64,000 nt of DNA from an uncultured Bacteroides sp. (lineage in GTDB: Bacteria; Bacillota; Clostridia; Lachnospirales; Lachnospiraceae). The stretch covers positions 62,001 through 126,000 of the forward strand of contig CAMECH010000004.1 in NCBI GenBank assembly GCA_945913015.1. Reading direction: 5' to 3'. Of the stretch, positions 43,350 to 53,488 are shown one piece after another (the stretch's first letter is position 1; every line of letters begins with the position of its first letter). The notes under the pieces were generated by a model that was given only the letters and a program-made list of their open reading frames with translations, was not told where the DNA came from and made no database searches. A program made the translations under genes and the position numbers.

Positions 43350-43604
43350 ATGGTAACTCAGAAGGATTTAGACAGAATTAATGAATTGTATCGCAAATCA
43401 AAGGCAGAAGGTCTGACAAGTGCAGAGCTTGATGAGCAGGCTAAGCTTCGCAAAGCGTATATTGCAGCGTTTAGGGAAAATTTAAGAGGGACTCTTGAGA
43501 CAATCAAAATACAGAACCCTGACGGAAGCATGATTGACGTTAAGAAACGTCATGAAGAGAAGATGGAAGCCGAGGCAAAAAAGGCATTTGAAAATGGAAA
43601 TTAA
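43350..43604 (+). CDS. DUF896 family protein (YnzC-like)
   Basis: An 84-residue helical protein matching DUF896: LDRINELYRKSKAEGLTSAE and EQAKLRKAYIAAFRENLRG are its two conserved helices. Relatives in Bacillus (YnzC, YnzC-like SOS-linked proteins) are structurally known but not functionally defined. The ribosome-binding site is GGAG, 9 nt before ATG. The last 11 nt overlap the next gene. Confidence 0.9.
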   Translation: MVTQKDLDRINELYRKSKAEGLTSAELDEQAKLRKAYIAAFRENLRGTLETIKIQNPDGSMIDVKKRHEEKMEAEAKKAFENGN

Positions 43605-44184
43605 AGAGAATAAATCGCAGGTGCGTTCAAGGATGAGGGCTCTTAAAAAGAGCATGACTGCTGCACAAATAGAAGAAAACAGCAGAACAATCTGTGAGAG
43701 GCTGAGACGTATTCCGCAGTATAGCGAAAAGGACAGGCTTTTTATCTATGTGAATTATAATCAGGAGGTTGCTACAATCCCGCTGATTAAAGCTGAAATT
43801 GCATTGGGCGCAAAAGAGGTTCTGGTCCCGAAAGTCTGTGGTGAAAGAAGCATGCATTTTTATGCAATCAGGGACTTTGATAACGAGCTTACTCCGGGGG
43901 CATACGGAATACCGGAGCCTTCCGGATTAAACTATATTAATGATGATGAAATCAATGATGAAAATTCTGTAATAATTCTTCCGGGACTTGCATTTGATGA
44001 AGAATTTAACAGAATCGGATATGGCGGCGGATATTATGACACATTTCTTCAAAAACACGATAAAATGCTTAAAATTGCCGTGTGTCATGATTTTCAGATA
44101 ATAGATAAATGTCCGCAGATGGAGCCTACGGATATTAAGGCAGATATTATAATAAGTGAGAAGCGCGTATTTTCAAGAATATGA
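43594..44184 (+). CDS. 5-formyltetrahydrofolate cyclo-ligase
   Basis: A 196-residue enzyme of the MTHFS family that converts 5-formyl-THF to 5,10-methenyl-THF with ATP. Motifs: KSQVRSRMRALKKSM at the N-terminus, FIYVNYNQEVAT, and the signature LPGLAFDEEFNRIGYGGGYYDTFL. The start at 43594 overlaps the DUF896 gene by 11 nt; the frame is open upstream but runs antisense-like basic residues and lacks a signal. It lies between proB and proA. Confidence 0.94.
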   Translation: MEIKENKSQVRSRMRALKKSMTAAQIEENSRTICERLRRIPQYSEKDRLFIYVNYNQEVATIPLIKAEIALGAKEVLVPKVCGERSMHFYAIRDFDNELTPGAYGIPEPSGLNYINDDEINDENSVIILPGLAFDEEFNRIGYGGGYYDTFLQKHDKMLKIAVCHDFQIIDKCPQMEPTDIKADIIISEKRVFSRI

Positions 44185-44211
44185 CAAAAGGCGTTCTCGG
44201 AATGGAGAAAA

Positions 44212-45456
44212 ATGGAATCATTAGAGGTTGTAGGACAAAATGCCAAAGAAGCGTCAAGATGGCTTGGTAAGCTTGGAACAACAGCCAAAAACGACATTCT
44301 TAAAAATGTTGCAGAACAGATTTTAGCAAGTAAAGATTACATAGTTGCAGAAAATGCAAAAGATATTGCAAATGCAAAGGAAAACGGAATGCCGCCTGCA
44401 CTTGTTGACAGACTTCTTCTTACGGATGCAAGAATAAAAGGTATGACGGAAGGACTGCTTCAGGTTGTGGAGCTTGAAGACCCGGTCGGTACGGTAAGCT
44501 CAATGAAAAGGCGTCCTAACGGGCTGCAGATTGGCAAAATGTCAGTTCCGCTTGGTGTAATTGCAATGATATATGAGTCAAGACCTAATGTTACGGCAGA
44601 TGCTTTCGGACTTTGCTTTAAATCAGGCAATGCGGTGATACTCCGCGGCGGAAGTGATGCGATACTTTCCAACATGGCAATTGTAAATGTTATAAGAAAG
44701 ACGCTTGAAACGGCAGGAGCATGTGTTGATGCCGTACAGCTCATTACAGATACATCACATGAATCGGTAAACAGACTTATGAAGATGAATGAGTATGTTG
44801 ATGTAATCATTCCGAGAGGCGGTGCCGGACTCATTAAGGCGGTTGTCAACAACAGCACAGTTCCTGTTATAGAGACAGGAACAGGAAACTGCCATGTATA
44901 CGTTGATGAGTCTGCGGATATTGATATGGCGGTAAATATTATCAATAATGCAAAGACACAAAGAATCGGAGTGTGCAATGCATGTGAGTCACTTGTTATA
45001 CATTCTTCAATAGCAGATAAAGCGATTCCTGCAATTGCGGATAAATTATCAGAAAGCAGTGTTGAGATGCGCGGCGATGAAAGAGCGTGTGCTGCTGATG
45101 GAAGGCTCGTTCCGGCAACTGAAGATGACTGGGGAAAAGAGTATCTTGATTATATAATTTCAGTTAAAACTGTTGATTCGATAGATGAAGCTATTGCACA
45201 CATCAACAGATATAATACGGGACATTCGGAGTCAATTATCACAAAGGATTATGCTAATGCGCAGCGTTTCCTGAATGAAATTGATGCGGCAGCGGTTTAT
45301 GTAAATGCTTCAACAAGATTTACAGACGGATTTGAATTTGGTTTTGGTGCTGAAATCGGTATAAGCACGCAGAAGCTTCATGCAAGAGGTCCGATGGGAC
45401 TTAATGAGCTTACAACCAGTAAATATGTTATTTATGGTGATGGACAGATAAGATAG
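44212..45456 (+). CDS. proA: Gamma-glutamyl phosphate reductase
   Basis: A 414-residue aldehyde-dehydrogenase-fold enzyme that reduces gamma-glutamyl phosphate to glutamate semialdehyde, the second step of proline synthesis. Motifs: [40 protein letters not shown], catalytic cysteine in [11 protein letters not shown], and [14 protein letters not shown] near the end. GGAG lies 6 nt before the ATG. It completes the operon begun by proB. Confidence 0.97.
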   Translation: MESLEVVGQNAKEASRWLGKLGTTAKNDILKNVAEQILASKDYIVAENAKDIANAKENGMPPALVDRLLLTDARIKGMTEGLLQVVELEDPVGTVSSMKRRPNGLQIGKMSVPLGVIAMIYESRPNVTADAFGLCFKSGNAVILRGGSDAILSNMAIVNVIRKTLETAGACVDAVQLITDTSHESVNRLMKMNEYVDVIIPRGGAGLIKAVVNNSTVPVIETGTGNCHVYVDESADIDMAVNIINNAKTQRIGVCNACESLVIHSSIADKAIPAIADKLSESSVEMRGDERACAADGRLVPATEDDWGKEYLDYIISVKTVDSIDEAIAHINRYNTGHSESIITKDYANAQRFLNEIDAAAVYVNASTRFTDGFEFGFGAEIGISTQKLHARGPMGLNELTTSKYVIYGDGQIR

Positions 45457-45484
45457 CAACATGCGGGACGAAAGGGGGAACATC

Positions 45485-47176
45485 ATGGTGCTTAGTATAA
45501 AAAGTGATGCGGAAAGAGAATATCTGCTTTCCGTACTTGAAGTAATCGAGCAATGCACTGATGATTACATGTATTTCTTTGATTTTGAAACAGATTATTA
45601 TGCTATAACCGAGCGTGCTACCAAGGTATTTGCATTAAAGGAAGGAAAGTTTTATAACGCATCTGTTGTTCTTAATAATTTATTTTATCCTGATGATGTG
45701 CAGCTTATTAATAACGATTTGGAAGAATTGAAGGTCGGTAAGAAGAATATTCATAATCTTGAGTACAGATGGCTTGATAAGTTTGGAAATCCAATCTGGA
45801 TTAGCTGCAGAGGAATTATCATCAATGATAATGATAAGCCGAGATACATGATTGGAAGAATTTCCGAGCTTGGCAGGCAGAACAGAATTGATAAGGTTAC
45901 AGGTCTGTACCAAAGCGGTGTCCTTAAGGATAGGCTTGATTTTATCAATGAAATAGGCCGCTATCAGGCAGGTCTTATGATAATAGGCATAGACAATTTC
46001 AAGGGCATCAATGAATGGCATGGAACATCGGTTGGGGATACCGTGCTTAGTAATACTGCCAGATTTATTGAAAATGCAGTCGGGTGTTCAGGACAGGTAT
46101 TCAGACTTGACGGTGATCTTTTTGCGGTTTTTTCCATTGAAAGTGGTTTTGTCTCCAGAGACGGTTTCAAGAATATATATAAAGAAATACGCTCAAGCGT
46201 TGACAAATTCATGGAAGAGTTATCATATCAGCTGTTTTACACAATATCAGCCGGTTCGGTGATTTTTGATACTAAAGAGACAACTATTGAAAATGCTGTA
46301 ATGAAGGCAAAGTTTGCACTAAGCAGGGCAAAGCTTCTGGGTAAGAACAGTTTTGTTGAGTATGATGAGGAAGAGCATAATGAGTATATAAAGAAGCTTG
46401 ATATACAGGAAGAACTCAGAATGTCGATAAATAACGGCTTTGAGGGCTTTGAGTTATATTACCAGCCGATTGTGCATCCGTCTGACAACACTCTGTACGG
46501 TGCAGAAGCACTGCTTCGCTGGAACAGCAAGAAATATGGCTTCGTTTCGCCGGCTGTTACTGTTCCGATACTGGAATTAAGCGGTCTTATAATCCCTCTT
46601 GGCAAGTGGATTACGATGACGGCAGCAAAGCAGTGTCTTGAATGGCAGAGATTTATACCTGATTTCAGAATGAATATTAACCTGTCATTTGTGCAGCTTC
46701 TGAAAAGTGATGTCGTAAAGGATATGCTTGAGCAGATAGACAGTGTTGGAATTTCACACAACAATATAGTGTTTGAGGTAACTGAGAGCGGACAGCTTGA
46801 GTCAAACCATGCAACACGCAATGTACTCGGCTCGTTTGCGGACAGTGAATTCCAGCTTGCAATAGATGACTTTGGTACAGGATATTCAAACTTAAGATAT
46901 GTAAAAGAAATGATGTTCGGACTTATCAAGATTGACAGAATTTTTATCCAGAATATCAATGAAAGTGAGTATAATTATATGCTTGTCAAGCATGTGACAG
47001 ACCTTGCACACAGTCTTAAGCTTAAGGTTTGTATGGAGGGTGTTGAGACCGAAGATGAGCTTAAAACAGTTATGAATCTTTCGCCGGACTGCATTCAGGG
47101 ATATTATTATGATAAGCCGCTTACAGCAGAAGACTTTAGCAAAAAATACGGAATGGAAATAAAGACAGCAAGTTAA
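45485..47176 (+). CDS. PAS-GGDEF-EAL protein, probable c-di-GMP phosphodiesterase
   Basis: A 563-residue cytosolic signalling protein. The N-terminal 130 residues look PAS-like (FDFETDYYAITERATKVFAL, GNPIWISCRGIIINDNDKPR). The GGDEF domain (about 140-300) is degenerate: the active-site loop reads RLDGDLF instead of GGDEF, so diguanylate cyclase activity is unlikely. The EAL domain (about 310-555) is intact: EALLRW, NINLSFVQL, EVTESG, DDFGTGYSNL, KIDR and EGVETEDE. It should therefore hydrolyse c-di-GMP. AAGGGGG lies 8 nt before ATG 45485. It may link c-di-GMP to motility or surface proteins elsewhere in the genome. Confidence 0.92.
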   Translation: MVLSIKSDAEREYLLSVLEVIEQCTDDYMYFFDFETDYYAITERATKVFALKEGKFYNASVVLNNLFYPDDVQLINNDLEELKVGKKNIHNLEYRWLDKFGNPIWISCRGIIINDNDKPRYMIGRISELGRQNRIDKVTGLYQSGVLKDRLDFINEIGRYQAGLMIIGIDNFKGINEWHGTSVGDTVLSNTARFIENAVGCSGQVFRLDGDLFAVFSIESGFVSRDGFKNIYKEIRSSVDKFMEELSYQLFYTISAGSVIFDTKETTIENAVMKAKFALSRAKLLGKNSFVEYDEEEHNEYIKKLDIQEELRMSINNGFEGFELYYQPIVHPSDNTLYGAEALLRWNSKKYGFVSPAVTVPILELSGLIIPLGKWITMTAAKQCLEWQRFIPDFRMNINLSFVQLLKSDVVKDMLEQIDSVGISHNNIVFEVTESGQLESNHATRNVLGSFADSEFQLAIDDFGTGYSNLRYVKEMMFGLIKIDRIFIQNINESEYNYMLVKHVTDLAHSLKLKVCMEGVETEDELKTVMNLSPDCIQGYYYDKPLTAEDFSKKYGMEIKTAS

Positions 47177-47215
47177 TAACAAACAGGAAAATATAACAGA
47201 TTGAGAATTAGTAAA

Positions 47216-48670
47216 ATGGAAGATTTTAAAAGTATATTACAGAATATTGATATAAATTCAAATGCTCCCGATGATGAGCCTGCACGCCAGTATTATTATA
47301 TGGCTAAGGCAAAAAAGTATGTCAGTGATTTGAGTGAGAAAGCGGGACATAAACTGACATGTCATATAGCAACTTTCGGGTGTCAGATGAATGCAAGAGA
47401 TTCCGAGAAGCTTATGGGAATACTTGAGCAGATTGGATATATCCCGGAAGACTCTGAGGATGCGGATTTTGTGCTTTACAACACATGTACCGTCCGTGAA
47501 AATGCCAATCTTAAGGTATATGGAAGACTCGGGCATCTTGGCGCAAAGAAGCGTTCCAATCCGAATATGATGATTGGTCTTTGCGGATGTATGATGCAGG
47601 AGCCGGATGTCGTTGAGAAAATAAGAAAATCATACAGATTTGTTGACCTTGTATTTGGAACGCATAACATTTATAAGCTTGCGGAGCTTTTGGTGAACAG
47701 ATTTGAATCAGACAGTATGATAATTGACATCTGGAAGGATACAGACAAAATTGTCGAAGAGCTTCCTAATGAACGTAAATTCAGCTTCAAACAGGGGGTT
47801 AATATTACATTCGGATGTAATAATTTCTGCAGTTACTGTATAGTGCCTTATGTGAGAGGCAGAGAAAGAAGCAGGGAACCGAAGGATATCATACGTGAGA
47901 TTGAAAAGCTTGTCGCTGATGGCGTTGTTGAGGTTATGCTGTTAGGTCAGAATGTTAATTCCTATGGCAAAAATCTTGAAAATCCGATTACATTTGCGCA
48001 TCTTCTTGCAGAGATTGAGAAGATAGACGGGCTTGAAAGAATCAGGTTTATGACACCTCATCCAAAGGATTTGTCGGATGAATTAATTCAGGTTATGAAA
48101 AATTCAAAGAAAATCTGCAATCATGTACATCTGCCGTTGCAGTCAGGAAGCTCAAGGATTCTTAAGCTTATGAACCGCAGATATACAAAGGAGCATTATC
48201 TTGAACTGGTTGACAGAATAAGAAAAGAGATTCCGGATGTGGCAATTACAACAGATATAATCGTAGGATTCCCGGGTGAGACGGAAGAAGATTTCCTTGA
48301 AACAATGGATGTCGTCCGGAAAGCTGAATATGACAGCGCATATACATTTATCTATTCAAAGAGAACGGGAACGCCTGCCGCAACCATGCCTGAGCAGGTT
48401 CCGGAGGATGTTGTTAAAGACCGCTTTGACAGGCTTCTTGCAGAGATTTCTAAGCTTTCGGAAAAGAATATTAACAAATATGTTAATACAACGCAGAAGG
48501 TTCTTGTGGAATCGGTTAATGACCATGATGATGCACTTGTAACCGGAAGAATGACCAACAATACACTGGTGCATTTCCCGGGAAGCAGTGAGCTGATAGG
48601 TAAAATAGTGAATGTCCGCCTTATTGAAGGAAAAGGCTTTTATTACTTCGGTGAGCAGATTGCCGATTGA
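47216..48670 (+). CDS. miaB: tRNA-2-methylthio-N6-dimethylallyladenosine synthase
   Basis: A 484-residue radical-SAM methylthiotransferase that turns i6A37 into ms2i6A37. The MiaB-specific N-terminus includes YYYMAKAKKYV and IATFGCQMNARDSEK; NTCTVRENAN and GLCGCMMQEPDVVE hold the other auxiliary-cluster cysteines; the radical-SAM motif is CNNFCSYC. A TRAM domain ends the protein. The start at 47216 gives MEDFKSIL; the ribosome-binding site is weak (TTGAG). mutS follows after 18 nt, the classical miaB-mutS-mutL order of clostridia; miaA lies 10 kb downstream. Confidence 0.96.
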   Translation: MEDFKSILQNIDINSNAPDDEPARQYYYMAKAKKYVSDLSEKAGHKLTCHIATFGCQMNARDSEKLMGILEQIGYIPEDSEDADFVLYNTCTVRENANLKVYGRLGHLGAKKRSNPNMMIGLCGCMMQEPDVVEKIRKSYRFVDLVFGTHNIYKLAELLVNRFESDSMIIDIWKDTDKIVEELPNERKFSFKQGVNITFGCNNFCSYCIVPYVRGRERSREPKDIIREIEKLVADGVVEVMLLGQNVNSYGKNLENPITFAHLLAEIEKIDGLERIRFMTPHPKDLSDELIQVMKNSKKICNHVHLPLQSGSSRILKLMNRRYTKEHYLELVDRIRKEIPDVAITTDIIVGFPGETEEDFLETMDVVRKAEYDSAYTFIYSKRTGTPAATMPEQVPEDVVKDRFDRLLAEISKLSEKNINKYVNTTQKVLVESVNDHDDALVTGRMTNNTLVHFPGSSELIGKIVNVRLIEGKGFYYFGEQIAD

Positions 48671-48688
48671 TTTGAAATGGAGAGTAAA

Positions 48689-51340
48689 ATGCCTCAGTAT
48701 ACACCGATGATGCAGCAGTATCTTGACACAAAGAAGGATTATCAGGACTGCATCCTTTTTTACAGACTTGGAGATTTTTATGAAATGTTCTTTGATGATG
48801 CAGTAAAAGCATCCAAGGAACTTGAACTTACACTTACAGGAAAAGACTGTGGACAGGAGGAGCGCGCACCTATGTGTGGCGTTCCTTATCACGCAGTGGA
48901 CACATATTTAAATAAACTGATTTCAAAGGGATACAAGGTCGCCATATGTGAGCAGGTGGAGGATCCGAAGACTGCCAAAGGCATAGTGAAAAGAGAGGTT
49001 ATAAGAGTTGTAACTCCCGGTACCAATCTTAATATGCAGGCGCTTGATGAGTCAAAAAATAATTATCTTATGAGCATCGTCTATTTGGGAGACGGCATAG
49101 GTATTTCAATTGTCGACTTCTCAACAGGCGATTATTTTGTGACCGAAGTAACATCGGGAAACATTCTTATTGATGAGATTAATAAATTTGTACCATCAGA
49201 GATTATTGTCAATGAATACTTTGCTATGAGCGGGATTAATCTGGAACCGGTTCGTGAAAAACTTGGTATTTCAGTATCTACACTGCCAAACTGGTATTTT
49301 GATGATGAAGTATGCGTAAAAAAGCTTTGCGAACACTTTAAGGTTTCCCGCCTTGACGGGCTCGGACTTGCAGACTATTCAATCGGAATAGTTGCAGCGG
49401 GTGCAATACTTCAGTATCTTCTTGAAACACAGAAAAATGCGCTTGAGCACCTGACTACGCTTATGCCGTATACAACAGGAAAATATATGCTGATTGACAG
49501 CTCATCAAGAAGAAACCTTGAACTTGTGGAAACACTCCGTGAGAAGCAGAAAAAAGGCTCGCTTCTGTGGGTACTTGACAAGACAAAGACTGCAATGGGC
49601 GCAAGAAGGCTGCGTACAATGATTGAACAGCCGCTGGTTGATTATGATGAAATTATAAATAGACAGAATGTTATTGCTGAATTCAATGATAATGTTATTA
49701 CAAGAGAAGAAATCAGGGAGTATCTGAATCCTGTATATGACCTTGAAAGGCTTATGAGCAAAATAAGCTGCAAAACTGCCAATCCCAGAGATTTGATTGC
49801 ATTTCGTTCTTCATTGCAGATGCTTCCGTATATCAAAAGCCTGATAAGCTCGTTTGATTCGGAGCTTATGCGTGGCATACATGATAAGCTTGATCCGCTT
49901 GAGGATTTATATAAGCTGATTGAGTCGGCGATTGTAGACGACCCTCCTATAACAATACGCGAGGGCGGAATCATTAAGGATGGATATAACGCACAGGCGG
50001 ATGAGCTTCGCAAGGCCAAAACAGACGGAAAGACATGGCTTGCCGAGCTTGAGGAAAGAGAGCGTGAGAAGACAGGAATTAAGAACCTCAAAGTCAAGTA
50101 TAATAAGGTCTTTGGATATTATCTTGAGGTGACAAACTCCTACAAAGAACTTGTTCCTGCAGAGTGGATAAGAAAGCAGACTCTTGCTAATGCAGAGCGC
50201 TACACAACAGACGAACTGAAAAATCTTGAAGACGTAATTCTTGGTGCTGAGGACAGGCTCTATTCGCTTGAATACGAGCTTTTTGTGGAGGTTCGCGAAA
50301 CAATTGCATCGCAGGTAACGAGAATACAGTCAACAGCAAAAGCTATTGCAAAGATAGATGTTTTTGCATCACTGGCGCTTGTTGCAGAGCAGAACAACTA
50401 TGTAAGACCTAAGATTAATGACAAAGGTATTATCGATATAAAAGAGGGAAGACACCCTGTTGTTGAAAAGATGATATCAAATGACATGTTCATTGCAAAT
50501 GATACGATGCTTGACAACAACTCAAACCGCATTTCGATAATTACGGGCCCTAATATGGCGGGAAAGTCAACGTATATGCGACAGACCGCGCTTATTGTTC
50601 TTATGGCGCAGGTTGGGTCATTTGTCCCGGCAGCTTCTGCCAATATAGGTATTGTGGACAGAATTTTTACAAGAGTCGGAGCGTCCGACGACCTTGCATC
50701 AGGACAGAGTACATTCATGGTGGAGATGACGGAGGTGGCAAATATACTCCGCAATGCGACTGCCAAGAGTCTGCTTATCCTTGATGAGATTGGTCGCGGT
50801 ACAAGCACATTTGACGGATTGTCAATTGCATGGGCAGTAGTTGAACATATAAGCAACAAAAATCTGCTTGGCGCCAAGACGCTTTTTGCCACACACTACC
50901 ACGAACTTACAGAGCTTGAGGGAATGCTTGGCGGTGTGAACAATTACTGCATTGCGGTAAAGGAGCAGGGTGACGATATAGTTTTCTTAAGAAAGATTGT
51001 CAAGGGCGGAGCAGATAAAAGCTACGGTATCCAGGTGGCAAAGCTTGCGGGTGTTCCCGATTCTGTCATCGCACGTGCAAAGGAGCTTGTCAATGAACTG
51101 AGCGATGCCGATATTTCTCAGAAGGCAAAAGAAATTGCACAGTACGATAAGAAGAAGCCTGATGAAAAATATATCAGGAAAAATGAGCTTGAAGTAAATC
51201 AGATGTCTTTATTTGATACAGCAAAAGATGATGATATCGTGGATGAAATCAATTCGCTTGATATAGGAAATATGACACCGATTGATGCACTTAACACTCT
51301 TTACAAGCTGCAGAACAAGATTAAGAACAGATGGAAGTAA
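48689..51340 (+). CDS. mutS: DNA mismatch repair protein MutS
   Basis: An 883-residue mismatch sensor and ATPase. The mismatch-contacting Phe-x-Glu is F30-Y-E32 (LGDFYEMFFDDA). The ATPase domain has Walker A GPNMAGKST (about 620-628), Walker B LLILDEIGRGTSTFDG and the ATHYHEL segment. Near the C-terminus QMSLF (about 838-842) matches the beta-clamp binding motif. Start 48689 has GGAG 6 nt upstream; the in-frame ATG 12 nt earlier is part of the site. mutL follows after 21 nt. Confidence 0.97.
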   Translation: MPQYTPMMQQYLDTKKDYQDCILFYRLGDFYEMFFDDAVKASKELELTLTGKDCGQEERAPMCGVPYHAVDTYLNKLISKGYKVAICEQVEDPKTAKGIVKREVIRVVTPGTNLNMQALDESKNNYLMSIVYLGDGIGISIVDFSTGDYFVTEVTSGNILIDEINKFVPSEIIVNEYFAMSGINLEPVREKLGISVSTLPNWYFDDEVCVKKLCEHFKVSRLDGLGLADYSIGIVAAGAILQYLLETQKNALEHLTTLMPYTTGKYMLIDSSSRRNLELVETLREKQKKGSLLWVLDKTKTAMGARRLRTMIEQPLVDYDEIINRQNVIAEFNDNVITREEIREYLNPVYDLERLMSKISCKTANPRDLIAFRSSLQMLPYIKSLISSFDSELMRGIHDKLDPLEDLYKLIESAIVDDPPITIREGGIIKDGYNAQADELRKAKTDGKTWLAELEEREREKTGIKNLKVKYNKVFGYYLEVTNSYKELVPAEWIRKQTLANAERYTTDELKNLEDVILGAEDRLYSLEYELFVEVRETIASQVTRIQSTAKAIAKIDVFASLALVAEQNNYVRPKINDKGIIDIKEGRHPVVEKMISNDMFIANDTMLDNNSNRISIITGPNMAGKSTYMRQTALIVLMAQVGSFVPAASANIGIVDRIFTRVGASDDLASGQSTFMVEMTEVANILRNATAKSLLILDEIGRGTSTFDGLSIAWAVVEHISNKNLLGAKTLFATHYHELTELEGMLGGVNNYCIAVKEQGDDIVFLRKIVKGGADKSYGIQVAKLAGVPDSVIARAKELVNELSDADISQKAKEIAQYDKKKPDEKYIRKNELEVNQMSLFDTAKDDDIVDEINSLDIGNMTPIDALNTLYKLQNKIKNRWK

Positions 51341-51361
51341 GGAAGAAAGGAAAACAATACT

Positions 51362-53356
51362 TTGGCAATTCAGATTCTTGACCAGAATACAATTAATAAA
51401 ATTGCTGCCGGTGAGGTGATTGAGCGGCCTTCTTCAGTGGTAAAGGAGCTTGTCGAAAATGCCATTGATGCAAAGGCTACTGCGATAACTGTCGAAATTA
51501 AAGACGGCGGAATCTCATTTATCCGCGTGACGGACAACGGCTGCGGAATTGATAAAAGTGAGCTTCCTATGGCATTTCTGCGTCATTCGACAAGCAAAAT
51601 TAAATCCGTTGAGGATTTGATGTGCGTGACTTCACTTGGCTTTAGAGGTGAAGCACTTTCAAGTATTGCGGCCGTTGCTCAGGTTGAGCTGATTACCAAA
51701 ACTAAACCGGCATTTTCGGGGGCAAGATATGTTATTGAGGGTGGACATGAAGTCTCTATTGAAGAGGTTGGTGCACCCGAAGGAACGACATTTATTGTAA
51801 GAAATTTATTCTATAATACACCTGTGCGGCGCAAGTTCCTTAAAACGGCTGTAACTGAGGCCGGATATGTAAGCGGTCTGATTGAGCATCTGGCATTTTC
51901 GCATCCGGAAATTTCTTTCAGATTTATCAATAACAACCAGAACAAGCTGCATACTTCCGGAAACGGCAACCTGAAGGATATCATTTATCATGTGAACGGA
52001 AGAGACATTACCGCAAATCTTCTTGAAATTTCAAGGAAAACACAAGATATAGAGATTTCAGGTTTTATCGGAAAGCCTATGATAAGCCGAGGAAACCGCA
52101 TGTACGAAAATTACTTTATCAATGGGCGGTACATCAAGAGCAATATCATCACGCGTGCAATTGAAGAGGCATACAAAGGCTACATAATGGCTCATCAGTA
52201 TCCGTTTACAGCACTGCATTTTACGATTAATCAGGAAATAATAGATGTAAATGTTCATCCTACCAAGATGGAGCTTCGTTTTTCAAAAAATGAGTATGTC
52301 TATGATTTTGTGCTGAATGCGGTTCGCGATGCACTTTCGCACAGGGAACTGATACCTGAAGTCAGATTTGACGACAAAAAGGAAAAGGAAGCGGCACAGC
52401 CAACGGCACAGAATACAGTACAACATACGGCACAGAATACAGAGCTGCGGCAGAAGACGCCGTCACAGCCGAGAATGCCTGAGCCGTTTGAAGTTAAGAG
52501 AGAAGCACAGCAGAAGAAATATAACGAAGAGAGGCAGGCTGACAGAATAAGTGAGGAGACGCCTGCTTATAAAGCGGCAGCCAAGGCACAGGATGTCAAG
52601 ATACCGGATATCAGAATATCACCGGACGTCAAGGCACAGGATGTCAAAACGCCTGACATTAAAGAACATATTGAAAAGAATATATTGATTAACCAACAGA
52701 TTGCAAAGCAGGAACAGATGTCGCTGTTTGACGCAGTCAGACAGAAATCCGGGGAATCGCATCAGGATGAAGCGGCAGTGCCAAAGCCAAAGCTTATAGG
52801 GCAGATTTTTGACACATACTGGCTGATTGAATATGATGATAAGCTTTTTATTATGGACCAGCATGCAGCTCATGAAAAAATACTGTATGAGAAGACGATG
52901 CATCTGCTTGAAGAGAAGCAGATGGACACACAGATGATTACGCCGCCTGTTATACTAAGCCTTAACATGAGGGAAAAGGAGATACTGTCAGGTAATCTGG
53001 AAGTCTTTGAAAAACTGGGGTTTGAGATAGAGAGTTTTGGCGGTAATGAATACAAGGTGACGGGAATGCCAGCATCACTCCCCAATCTCAATGATAAGGA
53101 GCTTCTTATTGAAATCCTTGATTCGCTGGTGGAGGATGGCGGACTGCAAAAACCGGAGCTTATTGTGCAAAAGGTTGCATCAATGTCATGTAAGGCAGCG
53201 GTTAAAGGCAATATGAAAATGTCGCCCGCCGAAGCGCAAAATCTCATTGAGCAGCTTATGAAAGCAGACAATCCGTATAATTGTCCTCATGGAAGACCTA
53301 CATTGATTTCAATGTCAAAGTATGAGATAGAACGAAAATTTAAACGTATTATATAA
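51362..53356 (+). CDS. mutL: DNA mismatch repair protein MutL (endonuclease type)
   Basis: A 664-residue GHKL ATPase. N-terminal motifs: KIAAGEVIERPSSVVKELVEN, DNGCGI, STSKI, LGFRGEALSSI. A long polar linker (about 340-475) contains the repeated element KAQDVK-x-PDI and a QMSLF beta-clamp motif (about 452-456). The C-terminal domain has the endonuclease motif DQHAAHEKILYE (from D499) and CPHGRP, so MutL nicks DNA itself, as expected in bacteria without MutH. It starts at TTG 51362 with AAAGGA 10 nt upstream. Co-transcribed with mutS. Confidence 0.96.
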   Translation: MAIQILDQNTINKIAAGEVIERPSSVVKELVENAIDAKATAITVEIKDGGISFIRVTDNGCGIDKSELPMAFLRHSTSKIKSVEDLMCVTSLGFRGEALSSIAAVAQVELITKTKPAFSGARYVIEGGHEVSIEEVGAPEGTTFIVRNLFYNTPVRRKFLKTAVTEAGYVSGLIEHLAFSHPEISFRFINNNQNKLHTSGNGNLKDIIYHVNGRDITANLLEISRKTQDIEISGFIGKPMISRGNRMYENYFINGRYIKSNIITRAIEEAYKGYIMAHQYPFTALHFTINQEIIDVNVHPTKMELRFSKNEYVYDFVLNAVRDALSHRELIPEVRFDDKKEKEAAQPTAQNTVQHTAQNTELRQKTPSQPRMPEPFEVKREAQQKKYNEERQADRISEETPAYKAAAKAQDVKIPDIRISPDVKAQDVKTPDIKEHIEKNILINQQIAKQEQMSLFDAVRQKSGESHQDEAAVPKPKLIGQIFDTYWLIEYDDKLFIMDQHAAHEKILYEKTMHLLEEKQMDTQMITPPVILSLNMREKEILSGNLEVFEKLGFEIESFGGNEYKVTGMPASLPNLNDKELLIEILDSLVEDGGLQKPELIVQKVASMSCKAAVKGNMKMSPAEAQNLIEQLMKADNPYNCPHGRPTLISMSKYEIERKFKRII

Positions 53357-53413
53357 TTAAGACACAATATATGCACATGCAAGCGGGCAAAACCATATCA
53401 AATTGACTATAAT

Positions 53414-53479
53414 GTAAAAATGCTGTATGAAGAGAATAATCCATCATATATAGAATGATTGTTCTTTTCATACAGCATT
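53414..53479 (-). terminator. Terminator of the XRE regulator gene (possibly also of mutL)
   Basis: 13-bp perfect outer stem (53419-53431 with 53467-53479), with further pairing inside. On the minus strand TTTTTAC follows, so it terminates the regulator gene; on the plus strand the T-run is missing. Confidence 0.8.
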
Positions 53480-53488
53480 ATCGTGAGG

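Noticed and set aside
48356-48892. 178-codon minus-strand open frame over miaB-mutS
   Set aside because: Antisense shadow of two well-supported genes; Cys/His/Leu-rich with no family features.
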